64,000 nt of DNA from Seohaeicola sp024304985. GTDB taxonomy: Bacteria; Pseudomonadota; Alphaproteobacteria; Rhodobacterales; Rhodobacteraceae. The notes under the pieces are model-generated. The model did no database searches and had not been told where the DNA came from. It was given only the letters and a program-made list of their open reading frames with translations. The stretch covers positions 1 through 64,000 of the forward strand of contig NZ_JARAMP010000015.1 of assembly GCF_028802875.1 (NCBI RefSeq). The letters run 5' to 3'. Within the stretch, counting starts at the first letter, position 1, and each line of letters begins with the position of its first letter. Shown here piece after piece: positions 8,505 through 17,397 of the stretch. Both the position numbers and the translations under genes were made by a program.

Positions 8505-9458
8505 TCACGCATAGATGCGGTCCGCCTCGGGCGTCTGCTCGATCTTGTCCAGCAACCCTTGCAGCAAGGACGCCTCGGCCCGGTTCACCCGCGCGCGGGG
8601 GTTCCAGACCACATGCACGTCAATTGCGGGCGGCTCCTCATAGGGGGGCAGCCGCCACAACCGCCCCATCGCCACATCCTCGCGCACCACATGCAGGGGC
8701 AGGGGGCCGATCCCCAGCCCCGCCACGATCATCCGCCGCACCTCTTCCAGATTCGAGGACGAGCCCACCACGCGATCCTCCAGCCCCGCCGCCGCCCGCA
8801 TCAGCGTCACCGGGCGCAGCGCGTCATTCATCTGATCCGTCACGAAACTGACCGACGGTTGCCCCGCCAGTTCGGTCGTCGACAGCCCCTTGCGCCCGAA
8901 CAGCGGATGCGAGGGGCCGCAGAACAGGCCGAAGAACTCGCGGAACAGGCGGCGATATTCCAGCTTGGGGTTGCGGTCCCTGACCAGACAGACGGCAAAG
9001 GACGCCCGCCGCGCCAACAGCTTGTCCAACGCCTCGCGGCTGGAACTGACGTCGATGGACAGCGTCGCCGCCGGATGGCGTGCGTGAAACTCGCGCAGCG
9101 CATCATTCAGCAGGGGACAGACCACGTGGCTGGCAATGGCGATGGTGACATGGCCCTGCACCTCCTCCTGCACCTCGCGGATCGCCGTCCCGATCCGCAG
9201 GATCGCGCCGTTGATATCGACTGCCTCGTCATAGAGCAGCCGCCCCGCCTCGGTCAGGGCGAACCGCCCCGGCTTGCGGTCGATCAACTGCCGCCCCAGA
9301 TGCCCCTCCAGCCGCTTGAGCGCGCTGGAGACGCTGGGCTGTTGCAGCCCCAGCACCTCGGCCGCACGGGTGATCGACCCGGCATCGGCCACCACCACAA
9401 AGGTGCGCAGCAGGTTCCAGTCCAGATCGCGGGCCAGCTTGTCGGGCGCTGTATTCAT
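8505..9458 (-). CDS. LysR-family transcriptional regulator
   Basis: The 317-residue protein has the classic N-terminal winged helix (LLRTFVVVADAGSITRAAEVLGLQQPSVSSALKRLE) and a two-lobed substrate-binding domain. It is transcribed divergently from the ABC/aminotransferase/BKACE operon, 89 bp away, and its own ATG lies inside an inverted repeat. It probably activates that operon in response to its substrate and represses itself. Confidence 0.93.
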   Translation of the reverse strand: MNTAPDKLARDLDWNLLRTFVVVADAGSITRAAEVLGLQQPSVSSALKRLEGHLGRQLIDRKPGRFALTEAGRLLYDEAVDINGAILRIGTAIREVQEEVQGHVTIAIASHVVCPLLNDALREFHARHPAATLSIDVSSSREALDKLLARRASFAVCLVRDRNPKLEYRRLFREFFGLFCGPSHPLFGRKGLSTTELAGQPSVSFVTDQMNDALRPVTLMRAAAGLEDRVVGSSSNLEEVRRMIVAGLGIGPLPLHVVREDVAMGRLWRLPPYEEPPAIDVHVVWNPRARVNRAEASLLQGLLDKIEQTPEADRIYA

Positions 9459-9503
9459 TGATTCAATCTATATTCACTATCTCGACTATCTATTGGATCA
9501 ATG
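9456..9503. promoter_or_regulatory. Inverted repeat, candidate LysR binding region
   Basis: CATTGATTCAAT (9456-9467) and ATTGGATCAATG (9492-9503) are inverted copies matching at 11 of 12 positions, with an AT-rich 24-bp spacer. The left arm contains the lysR start codon. Arm spacing of about three helical turns fits two LysR dimers. Confidence 0.6.
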
Positions 9504-9547
9504 CGGGCCGCTCTGTCAATCTTTCCCTGACCAACGGAGCACCCGGC

Positions 9548-10414
9548 ATGAGCATCGAACGGCGCGAAGCGCGTCAGCCCTGGATCCTGCTGTCCCCGGC
9601 CCTCGGGGCGGTGGCCTTGCTGCTGTTCGTGCCGCTTCTCTTCATCGTCGTCTATTCCTTCTGGCTGCGGTCGGCCACCGGCGCCGATACGACGGGCTTT
9701 CATCTGGACAACTGGATCAAGGCGCTGAGCGATCCCTTCTATCGCTACATCCTGCTGAACACGCTAAAGATTGCCGCGATCACCACCGTCCTCTGTGCGC
9801 TTCTGGGCTATCCGGCGGCCTATTTCATCGCACGGTCCAAGGGCAACAAGATGATCCTGCTCCTGCTGCTGATGCTGCCCTTCTGGATCAGCTACATCAT
9901 CCGCACGATGAGCTGGATCAACATTCTGGGCGCATCCGGCGCGGTCAACACCGGCCTGATGGCGCTGGGCGTGATCTCGGAACCGCTCCAGATGCTCTAT
10001 AACGAGGCCGCCGTGATCCTTGGCCTTGTCCATTTCCTCCTGCCCTTCATGGTGCTGAACGTCTATGTAAGCCTTGAGGGGATCGACACCAATCTCGAAG
10101 ACGCCGCCACATCGCTGGGGGCGACGCGGTGGCAATCCTTCCTTCAGGTCACGTTGCCCTTGTCGCTGCCCGGCCTCGCCGCAGGGGGGCTGCTCTGCTT
10201 CGTGCTGGGGGCAGGGACCTATATCACGCCCTTGGTGCTGGGCGGTCCGCGCGATGCGATGTTCGCCAATCTGGTGTTCGAGGCGATCATCACGCAGCTC
10301 AACTGGCCATTGGGATCGGCGCTGTCGCTGCTCCTGCTGATGGTGCTGGGCGTGCTGGTGGCGATCTACAACCGCTATCTGGGCATGGCGCAACTGGCCA
10401 AGGGGCTGGGCTGA
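9548..10414 (+). CDS. ABC transporter permease, spermidine/putrescine (PotB) type
   Basis: Inner-membrane permease of 288 residues, about six helices. It carries the EAA coupling loop (EDAATSLGATRWQSFLQVTLPLSLPG) that docks onto the ATPase. The start at MSIERREARQ is preferred over an upstream one because the frame before it runs through the regulatory repeat. It overlaps the next permease by one base (TGATG). First gene of the LysR-controlled operon. Confidence 0.93.
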   Translation: MSIERREARQPWILLSPALGAVALLLFVPLLFIVVYSFWLRSATGADTTGFHLDNWIKALSDPFYRYILLNTLKIAAITTVLCALLGYPAAYFIARSKGNKMILLLLLMLPFWISYIIRTMSWINILGASGAVNTGLMALGVISEPLQMLYNEAAVILGLVHFLLPFMVLNVYVSLEGIDTNLEDAATSLGATRWQSFLQVTLPLSLPGLAAGGLLCFVLGAGTYITPLVLGGPRDAMFANLVFEAIITQLNWPLGSALSLLLLMVLGVLVAIYNRYLGMAQLAKGLG

Positions 10415-11199
10415 TGGGCTGGGGTCTGATCCGTCTCTACGCGATTGCGGTCTATGCCTTCATGTTCCTGCCCGTGGCGGTCGTGGTGCTGCTGTCGTTC
10501 AACGCCAACCAGTTCGGCAGCTTCCCCATGACCGGCCTGTCGCTGCGCTGGTTCGAGGCGCTGTGGAACAATGACGCGGTGATGCGCGCCTTCCGCACCT
10601 CGCTGGTGCTGGGCCTGATGACCGCCGTGATCTCGACCACGCTGGGAGTTCTGGCCAGCCTTGCCCTTGTGCGCTACGACGTGCCGGGCAAGAACCTCAT
10701 CACCACCGCGCTGATTGCGCCGATCCTTGTGCCCGAAGTGGTGCTTGCCGTGGCGCTGCTGCTGTTCCTCAACTGGCTGGGCATCGGCAAAAGTTTTGCG
10801 CTGCTGCTGGCGGGGCATGTGATCTTCACGCTGCCGTTCGTCATCCTCGTGGTGCAAGCCCGCCTTGTCAGCATCCGCCGCGATGTCGAGGAAGCCGCCC
10901 TCAGCCTGGGTGCCTCCCCGGTGCAGACCTTCTTTTCGGTCACATTGCCTCTGCTGATGCCCGCCGTCGCCGCAGGCGCGCTGTTCGCCTTCACCATCAG
11001 CTTTGACGACATCACAGGCACGCTCTTCTGGAAACCCGGCGGGGTCGAGACGGTGCCGACGCAGATCTTCTCGATGCTGCGCAATTCGATCAGCCCGGAA
11101 ATCAACGCGCTGGGCACGGTGATGATCCTTCTCACCGTGGGCCTTCCTCTGCTGGGGGCCGCAATCGCCCGCAGCCTCTCAACAAAACGCGGCAGATAG
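10414..11199 (+). CDS. ABC transporter permease, spermidine/putrescine (PotC) type
   Basis: Second permease, 261 residues, with six predicted helices and an EAA loop (EEAALSLGASPVQTFFSVTLPLLMP). It also has the PotC-like segment SFDDITGTLFWKPGGVETVPTQIF, in which most relatives read SFDDFVIT. It starts within the stop codon of the first permease, indicating translational coupling. Confidence 0.93.
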   Translation: MGWGLIRLYAIAVYAFMFLPVAVVVLLSFNANQFGSFPMTGLSLRWFEALWNNDAVMRAFRTSLVLGLMTAVISTTLGVLASLALVRYDVPGKNLITTALIAPILVPEVVLAVALLLFLNWLGIGKSFALLLAGHVIFTLPFVILVVQARLVSIRRDVEEAALSLGASPVQTFFSVTLPLLMPAVAAGALFAFTISFDDITGTLFWKPGGVETVPTQIFSMLRNSISPEINALGTVMILLTVGLPLLGAAIARSLSTKRGR

Positions 11200-11231
11200 A
11201 ACCGCCTTCAACCAACCAAGGAGAAACCGTT

Positions 11232-12374
11232 ATGGACAATACCAAACGCTACGAACGCCTTCTGGAACGCTATCGCAACGGCGACATGGACCGGCGCAAT
11301 TTTCTGGGTCTGATCGGCGCGGCGGGTGCGGCGTACGGGTTGCAAACCCCCTTCGCCAGATATGCCAATGCCCAGACCGTGCAGCAGGTCCGCTTTGACG
11401 GATGGGGCGGCGTGGTGTCCGAGGCGTTCCGCAAGCATGCCTTCGATCCCTACACCGCCGCCACGGGCATCAATGTGGTCGATGGCACATTCTCGGGCGG
11501 GGACGAATATCTGGCGCAGGTCCGCTCCAGCCAGGAGGGAGAGTTCAACATCGCCCATCTGTCGGGCGTGTTCGACTACGCCCGCTATGTGAATTTCGGC
11601 CTGACGGTCGAGCTCAACACCGACAACATCCCCAACATGGCCATGGTGATGGACGCGCTGACCGATGCCTATCGCCGTGTGACGCCCGATTACCTGTCCG
11701 CCGTGCCCTATAACTATGGCACCACGGGGCTGGCCTATAACCGCAAATACATCTCGGACGAGGAGATGAAGGAAAAGGGCGCCAGCATCCTCATCGACGA
11801 GGCTTACAAGGACAAGATCGGCGGCTGGTCCGACTGGCGCACCCGGATCTGGTATGGCGCGCTGCAAACGGATCAGGACCCCAACAACATCACCGATATG
11901 GATGCGGTCTGGGACGCAATCCGCAGCCACCGCGATCTGGCTCTGAAATACTGGGGATCTGGCGCCGAATTGATGAGCCTGCTGGCCGAGGAAGAAATCT
12001 ACGTGACCGAAGGCTGGTCGGGCCGCATCGCCGCGCTGCAAGAGCAGGGTCACGATATCGGCTATTACGATCCGCCCAACGGGTTCGGCTGGCAGGAATG
12101 TCTCTTCGTGATCAAAGGCTCTCCGGTCGAGGCCTGCGAGGAACTGCTGAACTTCATGCTGGCACCCGAAACCTCCATCGCAGTGGCCGAAGGGCAGAAC
12201 TATCCGCCCGCACTCGATGGCACCAAGGTCGATCTGGGCACCAAGATCCCGACATTGCCCGCCTATGACCCGACCGGCACGCTGGACGCGCTGACCTTTG
12301 CCGACCCCGCCTACTGGAACGGGAACGAGGCGGAATGGTCCGAAACCTTCAGCCGCGTGCAGCGGGGTTTCTGA
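11232..12374 (+). CDS. ABC transporter substrate-binding protein, PotD type
   Basis: Periplasmic receptor of 380 residues. The N-terminus carries a Tat-like signal (DRRNFLGLIGAAGAAYG, cleavage near YANAQ at about 48). The family segments GWGG, EFNIAHLSGVFDYARYV and PYNYGTTGLAYN follow. A well-placed AAGGAG precedes the ATG. Ligands of this family include polyamines, betaines and related cations. The downstream catabolic genes suggest an amine or N-acyl amine. Confidence 0.9.
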   Translation: MDNTKRYERLLERYRNGDMDRRNFLGLIGAAGAAYGLQTPFARYANAQTVQQVRFDGWGGVVSEAFRKHAFDPYTAATGINVVDGTFSGGDEYLAQVRSSQEGEFNIAHLSGVFDYARYVNFGLTVELNTDNIPNMAMVMDALTDAYRRVTPDYLSAVPYNYGTTGLAYNRKYISDEEMKEKGASILIDEAYKDKIGGWSDWRTRIWYGALQTDQDPNNITDMDAVWDAIRSHRDLALKYWGSGAELMSLLAEEEIYVTEGWSGRIAALQEQGHDIGYYDPPNGFGWQECLFVIKGSPVEACEELLNFMLAPETSIAVAEGQNYPPALDGTKVDLGTKIPTLPAYDPTGTLDALTFADPAYWNGNEAEWSETFSRVQRGF

Positions 12375-12390
12375 AGATCTTGTTAACTTT

Positions 12391-12417
12391 CGGGGTGTCC
12401 CATCGTGGGACATCCCG
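12391..12417. terminator. 12-bp hairpin between binding-protein and ATPase genes
   Basis: CGGGGTGTCCCA pairs with TGGGACATCCCG across a 3-base loop, with one G-U pair. It lies 16 bp after the binding-protein stop. No T-run follows, so it is likely a message-stabilising or partial-termination hairpin. The core TGTCCCA/TGGGACA recurs elsewhere in the window. Confidence 0.6.
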
Positions 12418-12441
12418 CCCTGACGCGAAAAAGGACCTCCC

Positions 12442-13521
12442 ATGGCCGCCGTCACCCTCAGCAATATCGTCAAGCGCTTCGGCACCTTCACGGCGGTGCA
12501 GAAAATGTCGCTCGACATCCCCGAGGGCAGTTTCTGCACCTTGTTGGGGCCATCGGGTTGCGGCAAGACCACGACCCTGCGGATGGTGGCGGGGCTCTTG
12601 GACCCGACCGAAGGTGACATCAGCATCAACGGCCGCCGCGTCAACGACATCCCGATCCACAAGCGCAACCTTGGCATCGTGTTCCAGAACTACGCCCTCT
12701 TCCCTCATCGCACCGTGGCACAGAACGTGGGCTTCGGTCTGAAATATCGCCCCGTGGATCGCGCCGAAGCCCAGCGCCGCGTCATGCAGGCGCTGGAACT
12801 GGTGCAACTGCCCCACTTGGCCGACCGCTACCCTTCGGAACTGTCCGGCGGCCAACAGCAACGCATCGCGCTGGCCCGCGCCGTTGTGGTGGAACCCGAT
12901 GTTCTGCTGCTGGACGAACCGCTGTCGGCACTGGACGCCAACCTGCGCGAGGATATGCGGGTCGAGTTGAAGAACATCCAGAAACGTCTGGGCGTCACCT
13001 CGATCTTCGTCACGCACGACCAATCCGAAGCGCTGGCCATGTCCGACCAGATCATCGTCATGTCCGAAGGCCGCGTCGAACAGGTCGGCCCACCCGAGGA
13101 GGTCTACAACACCCCCGCCAGCGAATTCGTCGCGCGCTTTCTGGGGGCGGCGAACATCCTTGAAGCGCGTGTCACCGACCGGCAGGGTGACGAACTGGCC
13201 CTCGATGTGCCGGGCTTCGCCCGCGTCGTGATCCCGCGCGCCCGTGCCCCCAAGCTGGGCGATGCCTCTGCCGCCAAACTGGTGATCCGCGCCGAAAAGC
13301 TGAAACTCATGCCTGCGGACAGCCGCGACGACACCGCCATCATGATCCCCGCTCAGGTCGAGGCGGTGGACTATCAGGGGCAGGCCGCGCGCTATTTCCT
13401 GCGCGTGGGCGATCACGCGCTGCAAGCGATCAACATGATCGACGTGGCCCCATTCGCCGCCGGTGATAGCGTGACCCTGCGTCTGCTGCCGCGCGACTGC
13501 GCCGCCCTTCCCGCCACCTGA
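12442..13521 (+). CDS. ABC transporter ATP-binding protein, PotA type
   Basis: Cytoplasmic ATPase of 359 residues that powers the importer. Walker A is GPSGCGKTT (about 35-43), the Q-loop is IVFQNYALFPH, the signature is LSGGQQQR, Walker B is VLLLDEP, and the switch His is FVTHDQ. A C-terminal TOBE domain (about 270-355) is present as in PotA/UgpC proteins. It follows the hairpin after the receptor gene. Confidence 0.95.
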   Translation: MAAVTLSNIVKRFGTFTAVQKMSLDIPEGSFCTLLGPSGCGKTTTLRMVAGLLDPTEGDISINGRRVNDIPIHKRNLGIVFQNYALFPHRTVAQNVGFGLKYRPVDRAEAQRRVMQALELVQLPHLADRYPSELSGGQQQRIALARAVVVEPDVLLLDEPLSALDANLREDMRVELKNIQKRLGVTSIFVTHDQSEALAMSDQIIVMSEGRVEQVGPPEEVYNTPASEFVARFLGAANILEARVTDRQGDELALDVPGFARVVIPRARAPKLGDASAAKLVIRAEKLKLMPADSRDDTAIMIPAQVEAVDYQGQAARYFLRVGDHALQAINMIDVAPFAAGDSVTLRLLPRDCAALPAT

Positions 13522-13533
13522 AAGACCCCTGAC

Positions 13534-14904
13534 ATGTCTCAACCTCTGCTGAATGCCCGGCTCGAAAGCCATCTGTTCTACCAGACCCGCGCCCGCCGCC
13601 CCGTGCTGGCCGAGGCGCGCGACGTCTATATGTGGGACATCGAAGGCAAGCGTTACCTTGACGGCTCTTCGGGTGCGATGGTCAGCAATATCGGCCATTC
13701 CCACCCCCATGTTCTGGCCGCGATGCGCGCGCAGATGGAGAAGTCGACCTTCGGCTATCGCCTGCATTTCGAAACCGACCCGTCCGAACGACTGGCCGCG
13801 AAAACCGCCTCTCTCATGCCCGAGGGGATGGAGAAGGTGTTCTTTGTCTCGGGTGGCTCCGAAGCGGTGGAAAGCGCGCTGAAAATAGCGCGCCAATATG
13901 CGCTGGCCGTGGGGCAGGGCAGCCGCTGGAAGGTGATCTCGCGCAGCCCCAGCTATCACGGCTGCACACTGGGCGCGCTGGCCATCACGGGTTACGGCCC
14001 GCTGGCCGATCCTTTCGCCCCGATGATGCAGGTGATGCCCAAGATCCCCGCCCCGCGCGCCTATCTGGACGGGCTGAACGCGGGCGACCCCGCCACCGGC
14101 GCGCATTACGCCGCCATGCTGGAGGCCGAGATCGTGGCCCAAGGTCCCGACACCGTGCTGGCCTTCATCGTGGAACCCGTGGGCGGTGCCTCGACCGGCG
14201 CGCTGGTGCCGCCTGCGGGATATATGCAGGCGGTGCGCGAGATCTGCACCCGTCACGGCGTGCTGCTGATCCACGACGAGGTGATGTGCGGCGGCGGGCG
14301 CACCGGCGCGTTTCTGGGGGCCGATCACTGGGGCGTGGCCCCTGACATCATCGCGCTGTCCAAGGGGTTCGGCGCGGGCTATGCGCCCTTGGGCGCGATG
14401 ATCGCCCATGACCGGATCGTCAACCCGGTGCTGGATCAGGGCGGCTTTGCCCATGGCTTCACCTATGCGGGCAATCCGCTTGCCTGTGCCGCGGGGCTGG
14501 CCGTGCTCGAGGTGATCGAGACGGAAGGTTTGATCCAGAACGCCGCCCGCATCGGCGAACTGCTGAAATCGCGGCTGGAAGGTCTGATGGACCGCTTTCC
14601 CTTTGTCGGGGATGTGCGCGGCAAGGGCCTTCTGCTGGCCTTTGAACTGGTCGCGGACCGCACCACGATGGAGCCTCTGCCCCCCGCTCTGAACGCTTAT
14701 CTGGAACTGGTCGAACTGGCCTATGCCGAAGGTCTGATCATCTATGCCCGCCGCACCCGCGACGGGCGCGCGGGCGATCACTTCCTTGTCTGCCCGCCCA
14801 TGACCGCGACCGAGGCGCATGTGGACGAGATCATCGCGAAACTGACCGCCGCCCTGACCGCCTTCGCCCCGCTGGCGCTGCGGGCCATGACGGAACGGGT
14901 CTGA
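13534..14904 (+). CDS. Class III (omega) aminotransferase, PLP-dependent
   Basis: The 456 residues have the class III fold, with VSGGSEAVESALKIARQY, PLP-ring Asp248 (LLIHDEVMCGGGRTG) and Schiff-base Lys277 (IIALSKGFGAGYAPLGAM). Such enzymes move an amino group from a terminal or beta-position amine to a keto acid. It sits 12 bp after the ATPase gene and directly before BKACE. That order suggests it produces the beta-keto acid BKACE cleaves, for example from a beta-amino acid. Substrate not readable. Confidence 0.92.
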   Translation: MSQPLLNARLESHLFYQTRARRPVLAEARDVYMWDIEGKRYLDGSSGAMVSNIGHSHPHVLAAMRAQMEKSTFGYRLHFETDPSERLAAKTASLMPEGMEKVFFVSGGSEAVESALKIARQYALAVGQGSRWKVISRSPSYHGCTLGALAITGYGPLADPFAPMMQVMPKIPAPRAYLDGLNAGDPATGAHYAAMLEAEIVAQGPDTVLAFIVEPVGGASTGALVPPAGYMQAVREICTRHGVLLIHDEVMCGGGRTGAFLGADHWGVAPDIIALSKGFGAGYAPLGAMIAHDRIVNPVLDQGGFAHGFTYAGNPLACAAGLAVLEVIETEGLIQNAARIGELLKSRLEGLMDRFPFVGDVRGKGLLLAFELVADRTTMEPLPPALNAYLELVELAYAEGLIIYARRTRDGRAGDHFLVCPPMTATEAHVDEIIAKLTAALTAFAPLALRAMTERV

Positions 14905-14907
14905 CCC

Positions 14908-15834
14908 ATGGCCAAGATCATCCTCTCTTGCGCCATCACCGGGTCGATCCACACGCCGTCCATGTCGCCGCATCTGCCCGTCACGCCGGACCAGATCGCG
15001 GAACAGTCCATCGGCGCGGCTGAGGCAGGGGCCGCGATCCTGCACCTGCATGCGCGCGACCCTCTGACTGGCCGCCCCTCGGCCCGGCCCGAGAATTTTA
15101 TGGCCTTCCTGCCGCGCATCAAGGCGGGCTGCAATGCCGTGATCAACCTCTCCACAGGCGGCAGCGCCGTGATGCCGCTGCATGAGCGCATCGCGGGCCC
15201 AATGGCCGCCGAGCCCGAGATGTGCAGCCTCAACATGGGCACGATGAACTTCGCGCTTTACCCGATGCTGGGCAAGCGCACCGACTGGCAGCACGATTGG
15301 GAAGAACCCTTCCTGCGCGACAGCGACGATCTGGTCTTCAAGAACACCCCCCGCGATATCGAAGGCGTCTTGCGCCTGATGGGGGCCGAGCGCGGCGCGC
15401 GGTTCGAATTCGAATGCTACGATCTGGGGCACCTCTACATGCTGGCGCATTTCCGCGACCGGGGGCTGGTGCAGGGCCCGCTCTTCATCCAGTTCGTGAT
15501 GGGCGTTCTGGGCGGCGTCGCGGCGGAACCCGATCATCTGGTGCATCTGAAAACCACCGCCGACCGGCTGTTCGGCACGGACTACCTGTTTTCGACCCTT
15601 GCAGCGGGGCGGCAGCAGATGCCGATGGCGCTGGTGTCAGCCGCACTGGGTGGCCATGTCCGCGTGGGGTTGGAAGACAACCTCTATCTCTCCAAAGGCG
15701 TGCTGGCCCGGTCGAACGCCGAACAGGTGACCAAACTGCGCGGGATGCTGGAGGATCTGGGCCATACCCTTGCCACCCCGGACGAGGCGCGCGCGATGCT
15801 GGGCCTCAAAGGGCCCGACAAGGTGGCGTTCTGA
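14908..15834 (+). CDS. Beta-keto acid cleavage enzyme (BKACE, DUF849 family)
   Basis: BKACE enzymes are Zn-dependent. They combine a beta-keto acid with acetyl-CoA to give acetoacetate and a new acyl-CoA; 3-keto-5-aminohexanoate cleavage enzyme (Kce) is the founder. The 308-residue TIM barrel shows the Zn-binding His pair (AAILHLHARDP, about 45-52), a C-terminal Glu (VRVGLEDN) and the INLSTGG segment. Only 3 bp separate it from the aminotransferase stop, so the two are co-translated. Confidence 0.93.
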   Translation: MAKIILSCAITGSIHTPSMSPHLPVTPDQIAEQSIGAAEAGAAILHLHARDPLTGRPSARPENFMAFLPRIKAGCNAVINLSTGGSAVMPLHERIAGPMAAEPEMCSLNMGTMNFALYPMLGKRTDWQHDWEEPFLRDSDDLVFKNTPRDIEGVLRLMGAERGARFEFECYDLGHLYMLAHFRDRGLVQGPLFIQFVMGVLGGVAAEPDHLVHLKTTADRLFGTDYLFSTLAAGRQQMPMALVSAALGGHVRVGLEDNLYLSKGVLARSNAEQVTKLRGMLEDLGHTLATPDEARAMLGLKGPDKVAF

Positions 15835-15871
15835 TCCGCCCCCTGCCTGAAGAATGAAGGAAACCACCACG

Positions 15872-16894
15872 ATGAAAGCCTTTTTCGATGATCGCCAATG
15901 GGCGCATGATCCCAGAATGTTCATGGCCAATGGCGCGATGTCGCCCAACCCCGAACAGCCCAAACGGATCGAGGTGCTGCATGCGGCGGCCCTCAACGCC
16001 GGATGCAGCTTCGCCGCGCCATCCGATCACGGGATGGGACCGCTGGCCGCCATCCATTCGCCGGAATACCTGCATTTCCTGCGCACGATCCATGCGCGCT
16101 GGGCGCGGATCGAAGGGGCCAGCGACGAGGTGATCCCGAACATCCATCCCGACCGGCGCGGCGCGTCCTATCCTTTGTCGGCAGTTGGGCAGGCGGGCTA
16201 TCATCAGGCCGATACCGCCTGTCCCATCGCAGCGGGCACATGGGACGCCGCCTATTGGTCGGCGCAGACCGCACTCAGCGGGGCGGATGCGGTGCTGGGC
16301 GGGGCCGAGGTCGCCTATGCGCTGTCACGCCCGCCGGGGCATCACGCCTTCGGCGATCTGGCCGGAGGCTTCTGCTTTCTCAACAACTCCGCCATCGCGG
16401 CCGAGGCGTTCTTGCGCGCTGGCAGGCGGCCGGCCATTCTGGATGTGGACGTGCACCACGGCAACGGCACGCAGGGCATCTTCTATCACCGCCGCGACGT
16501 GCTGACCGTGTCGGTCCATGCCGATCCGGCACGGTTCTATCCGTTTTTCTGGGGCCATGCCGATGAACGCGGCGCGGGTGCGGGGCTGGGCTACAACCTG
16601 AACCTGCCCTTGCCGCGCGGCACGGATGATGCGGCGTTTCTGGCGGCGCTTGATATGGGGCTGGAGCGGATCGCGGATTTCGGCGCGGATGTGATCGTGG
16701 TGGCCTTGGGGCTGGACGCGCATGAGAATGACCCGTTCAAGGGCTTTGCCGTCACCACACCGGGTTTCGCCCGCATCGCCGCAGCGATTGCGCGGATGGG
16801 CCTGCCCGCCCTGATCGTGCAGGAGGGCGGTTATCTGCAACCCGAACTGGGGGCGAACCTCACCAGTTTCCTGACCGGGTGGCAGACCGGCTGA
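15872..16894 (+). CDS. Histone-deacetylase-fold amidohydrolase (acetylpolyamine deacetylase-like)
   Basis: Zn-dependent amidohydrolase, 340 residues from the ATG preceded by AAGGAA; an in-frame ATG 18 bp upstream has no good ribosome site. Catalytic features are RPPGHHAFGD (tandem His), the DVDVHHGNGTQG metal site, the second metal Asp in LGLDAHENDP, and the Tyr loop VQEGGYL. Bacterial relatives release acetate from acetylated polyamines or cleave other N-acyl amines. As last gene of the ABC operon, it may deacylate the imported compound before transamination. Confidence 0.92.
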   Translation: MKAFFDDRQWAHDPRMFMANGAMSPNPEQPKRIEVLHAAALNAGCSFAAPSDHGMGPLAAIHSPEYLHFLRTIHARWARIEGASDEVIPNIHPDRRGASYPLSAVGQAGYHQADTACPIAAGTWDAAYWSAQTALSGADAVLGGAEVAYALSRPPGHHAFGDLAGGFCFLNNSAIAAEAFLRAGRRPAILDVDVHHGNGTQGIFYHRRDVLTVSVHADPARFYPFFWGHADERGAGAGLGYNLNLPLPRGTDDAAFLAALDMGLERIADFGADVIVVALGLDAHENDPFKGFAVTTPGFARIAAAIARMGLPALIVQEGGYLQPELGANLTSFLTGWQTG

Positions 16895-16969
16895 CGCGGG
16901 CCTGTCGCCCATGGGCACCGCGCCTCACGCATCTTATGGTCGCAGCGTCATTGCGCGGCCGGACGGGGA

Positions 16970-17110
16970 TCAATCCCCGTCGATCGAGATACCCTGATCA
17001 CCGATCCGGATTTCGACGCCGCTCTGGCTTTCCTGATAATAGAGATAGCCGATGACGATCACCCCCGCAGCCAGCAGGCCGATCACGAGATAGAGAAGAT
17101 TGCGGTTCAT
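16970..17110 (-). CDS. Small single-pass membrane protein (46 aa), unknown function
   Basis: A 46-codon frame with GGAAGG ahead of ATG reads MNRNLLYLVIGLLAAGVIVIGY, one membrane helix. A short polar tail ending IRIGDQGISIDGD would lie in the periplasm if the basic N-terminus is inside. It resembles short conserved membrane proteins I associate with Rhodobacteraceae, but I cannot name a family. It is convergent with the operon to its left. Confidence 0.65.
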   Translation of the reverse strand: MNRNLLYLVIGLLAAGVIVIGYLYYQESQSGVEIRIGDQGISIDGD

Positions 17111-17397
17111 TCTGGGGCCTTCCGTTTCAGCACGTTGATCGCGCAAGCTACGATGCTGGGCGCGTTTTTGCCATCATGGCCTTGGAACTTGTCCTCCGAT
17201 AGGCGGCGATCCGCAGGGCGCGGCGGCTGTTGTGGACGCCGTCCGCCGCATGTCGGTCCCTTGGCCATTGGCGCAAAGCCGCGAAGATGGTGCAAGATCG
17301 CCGCGTGGCTGTCGTTTTTGGCCGTTTTCATGGCGTCCGCGATTGCTAATGTCATCCCCGGCAGGGCGAAAAGTCCCGCAGCGGGCAGGGGCAGGAC
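17111..17397. other. Intergenic stretch before the GMC oxidoreductase
   Basis: This is about 290 bp between two divergent genes. No further gene or clear operator was found on either strand; the promoters of both genes should lie here. Confidence 0.4.

Noticed and set aside
12349..15546. 1065-codon open frame on the minus strand across the ATPase, aminotransferase and BKACE genes
   Set aside because: Mirror frame of GC-rich genes; composition rich in His/Gln/Arg with no domain, and the plus-strand genes are unmistakable.
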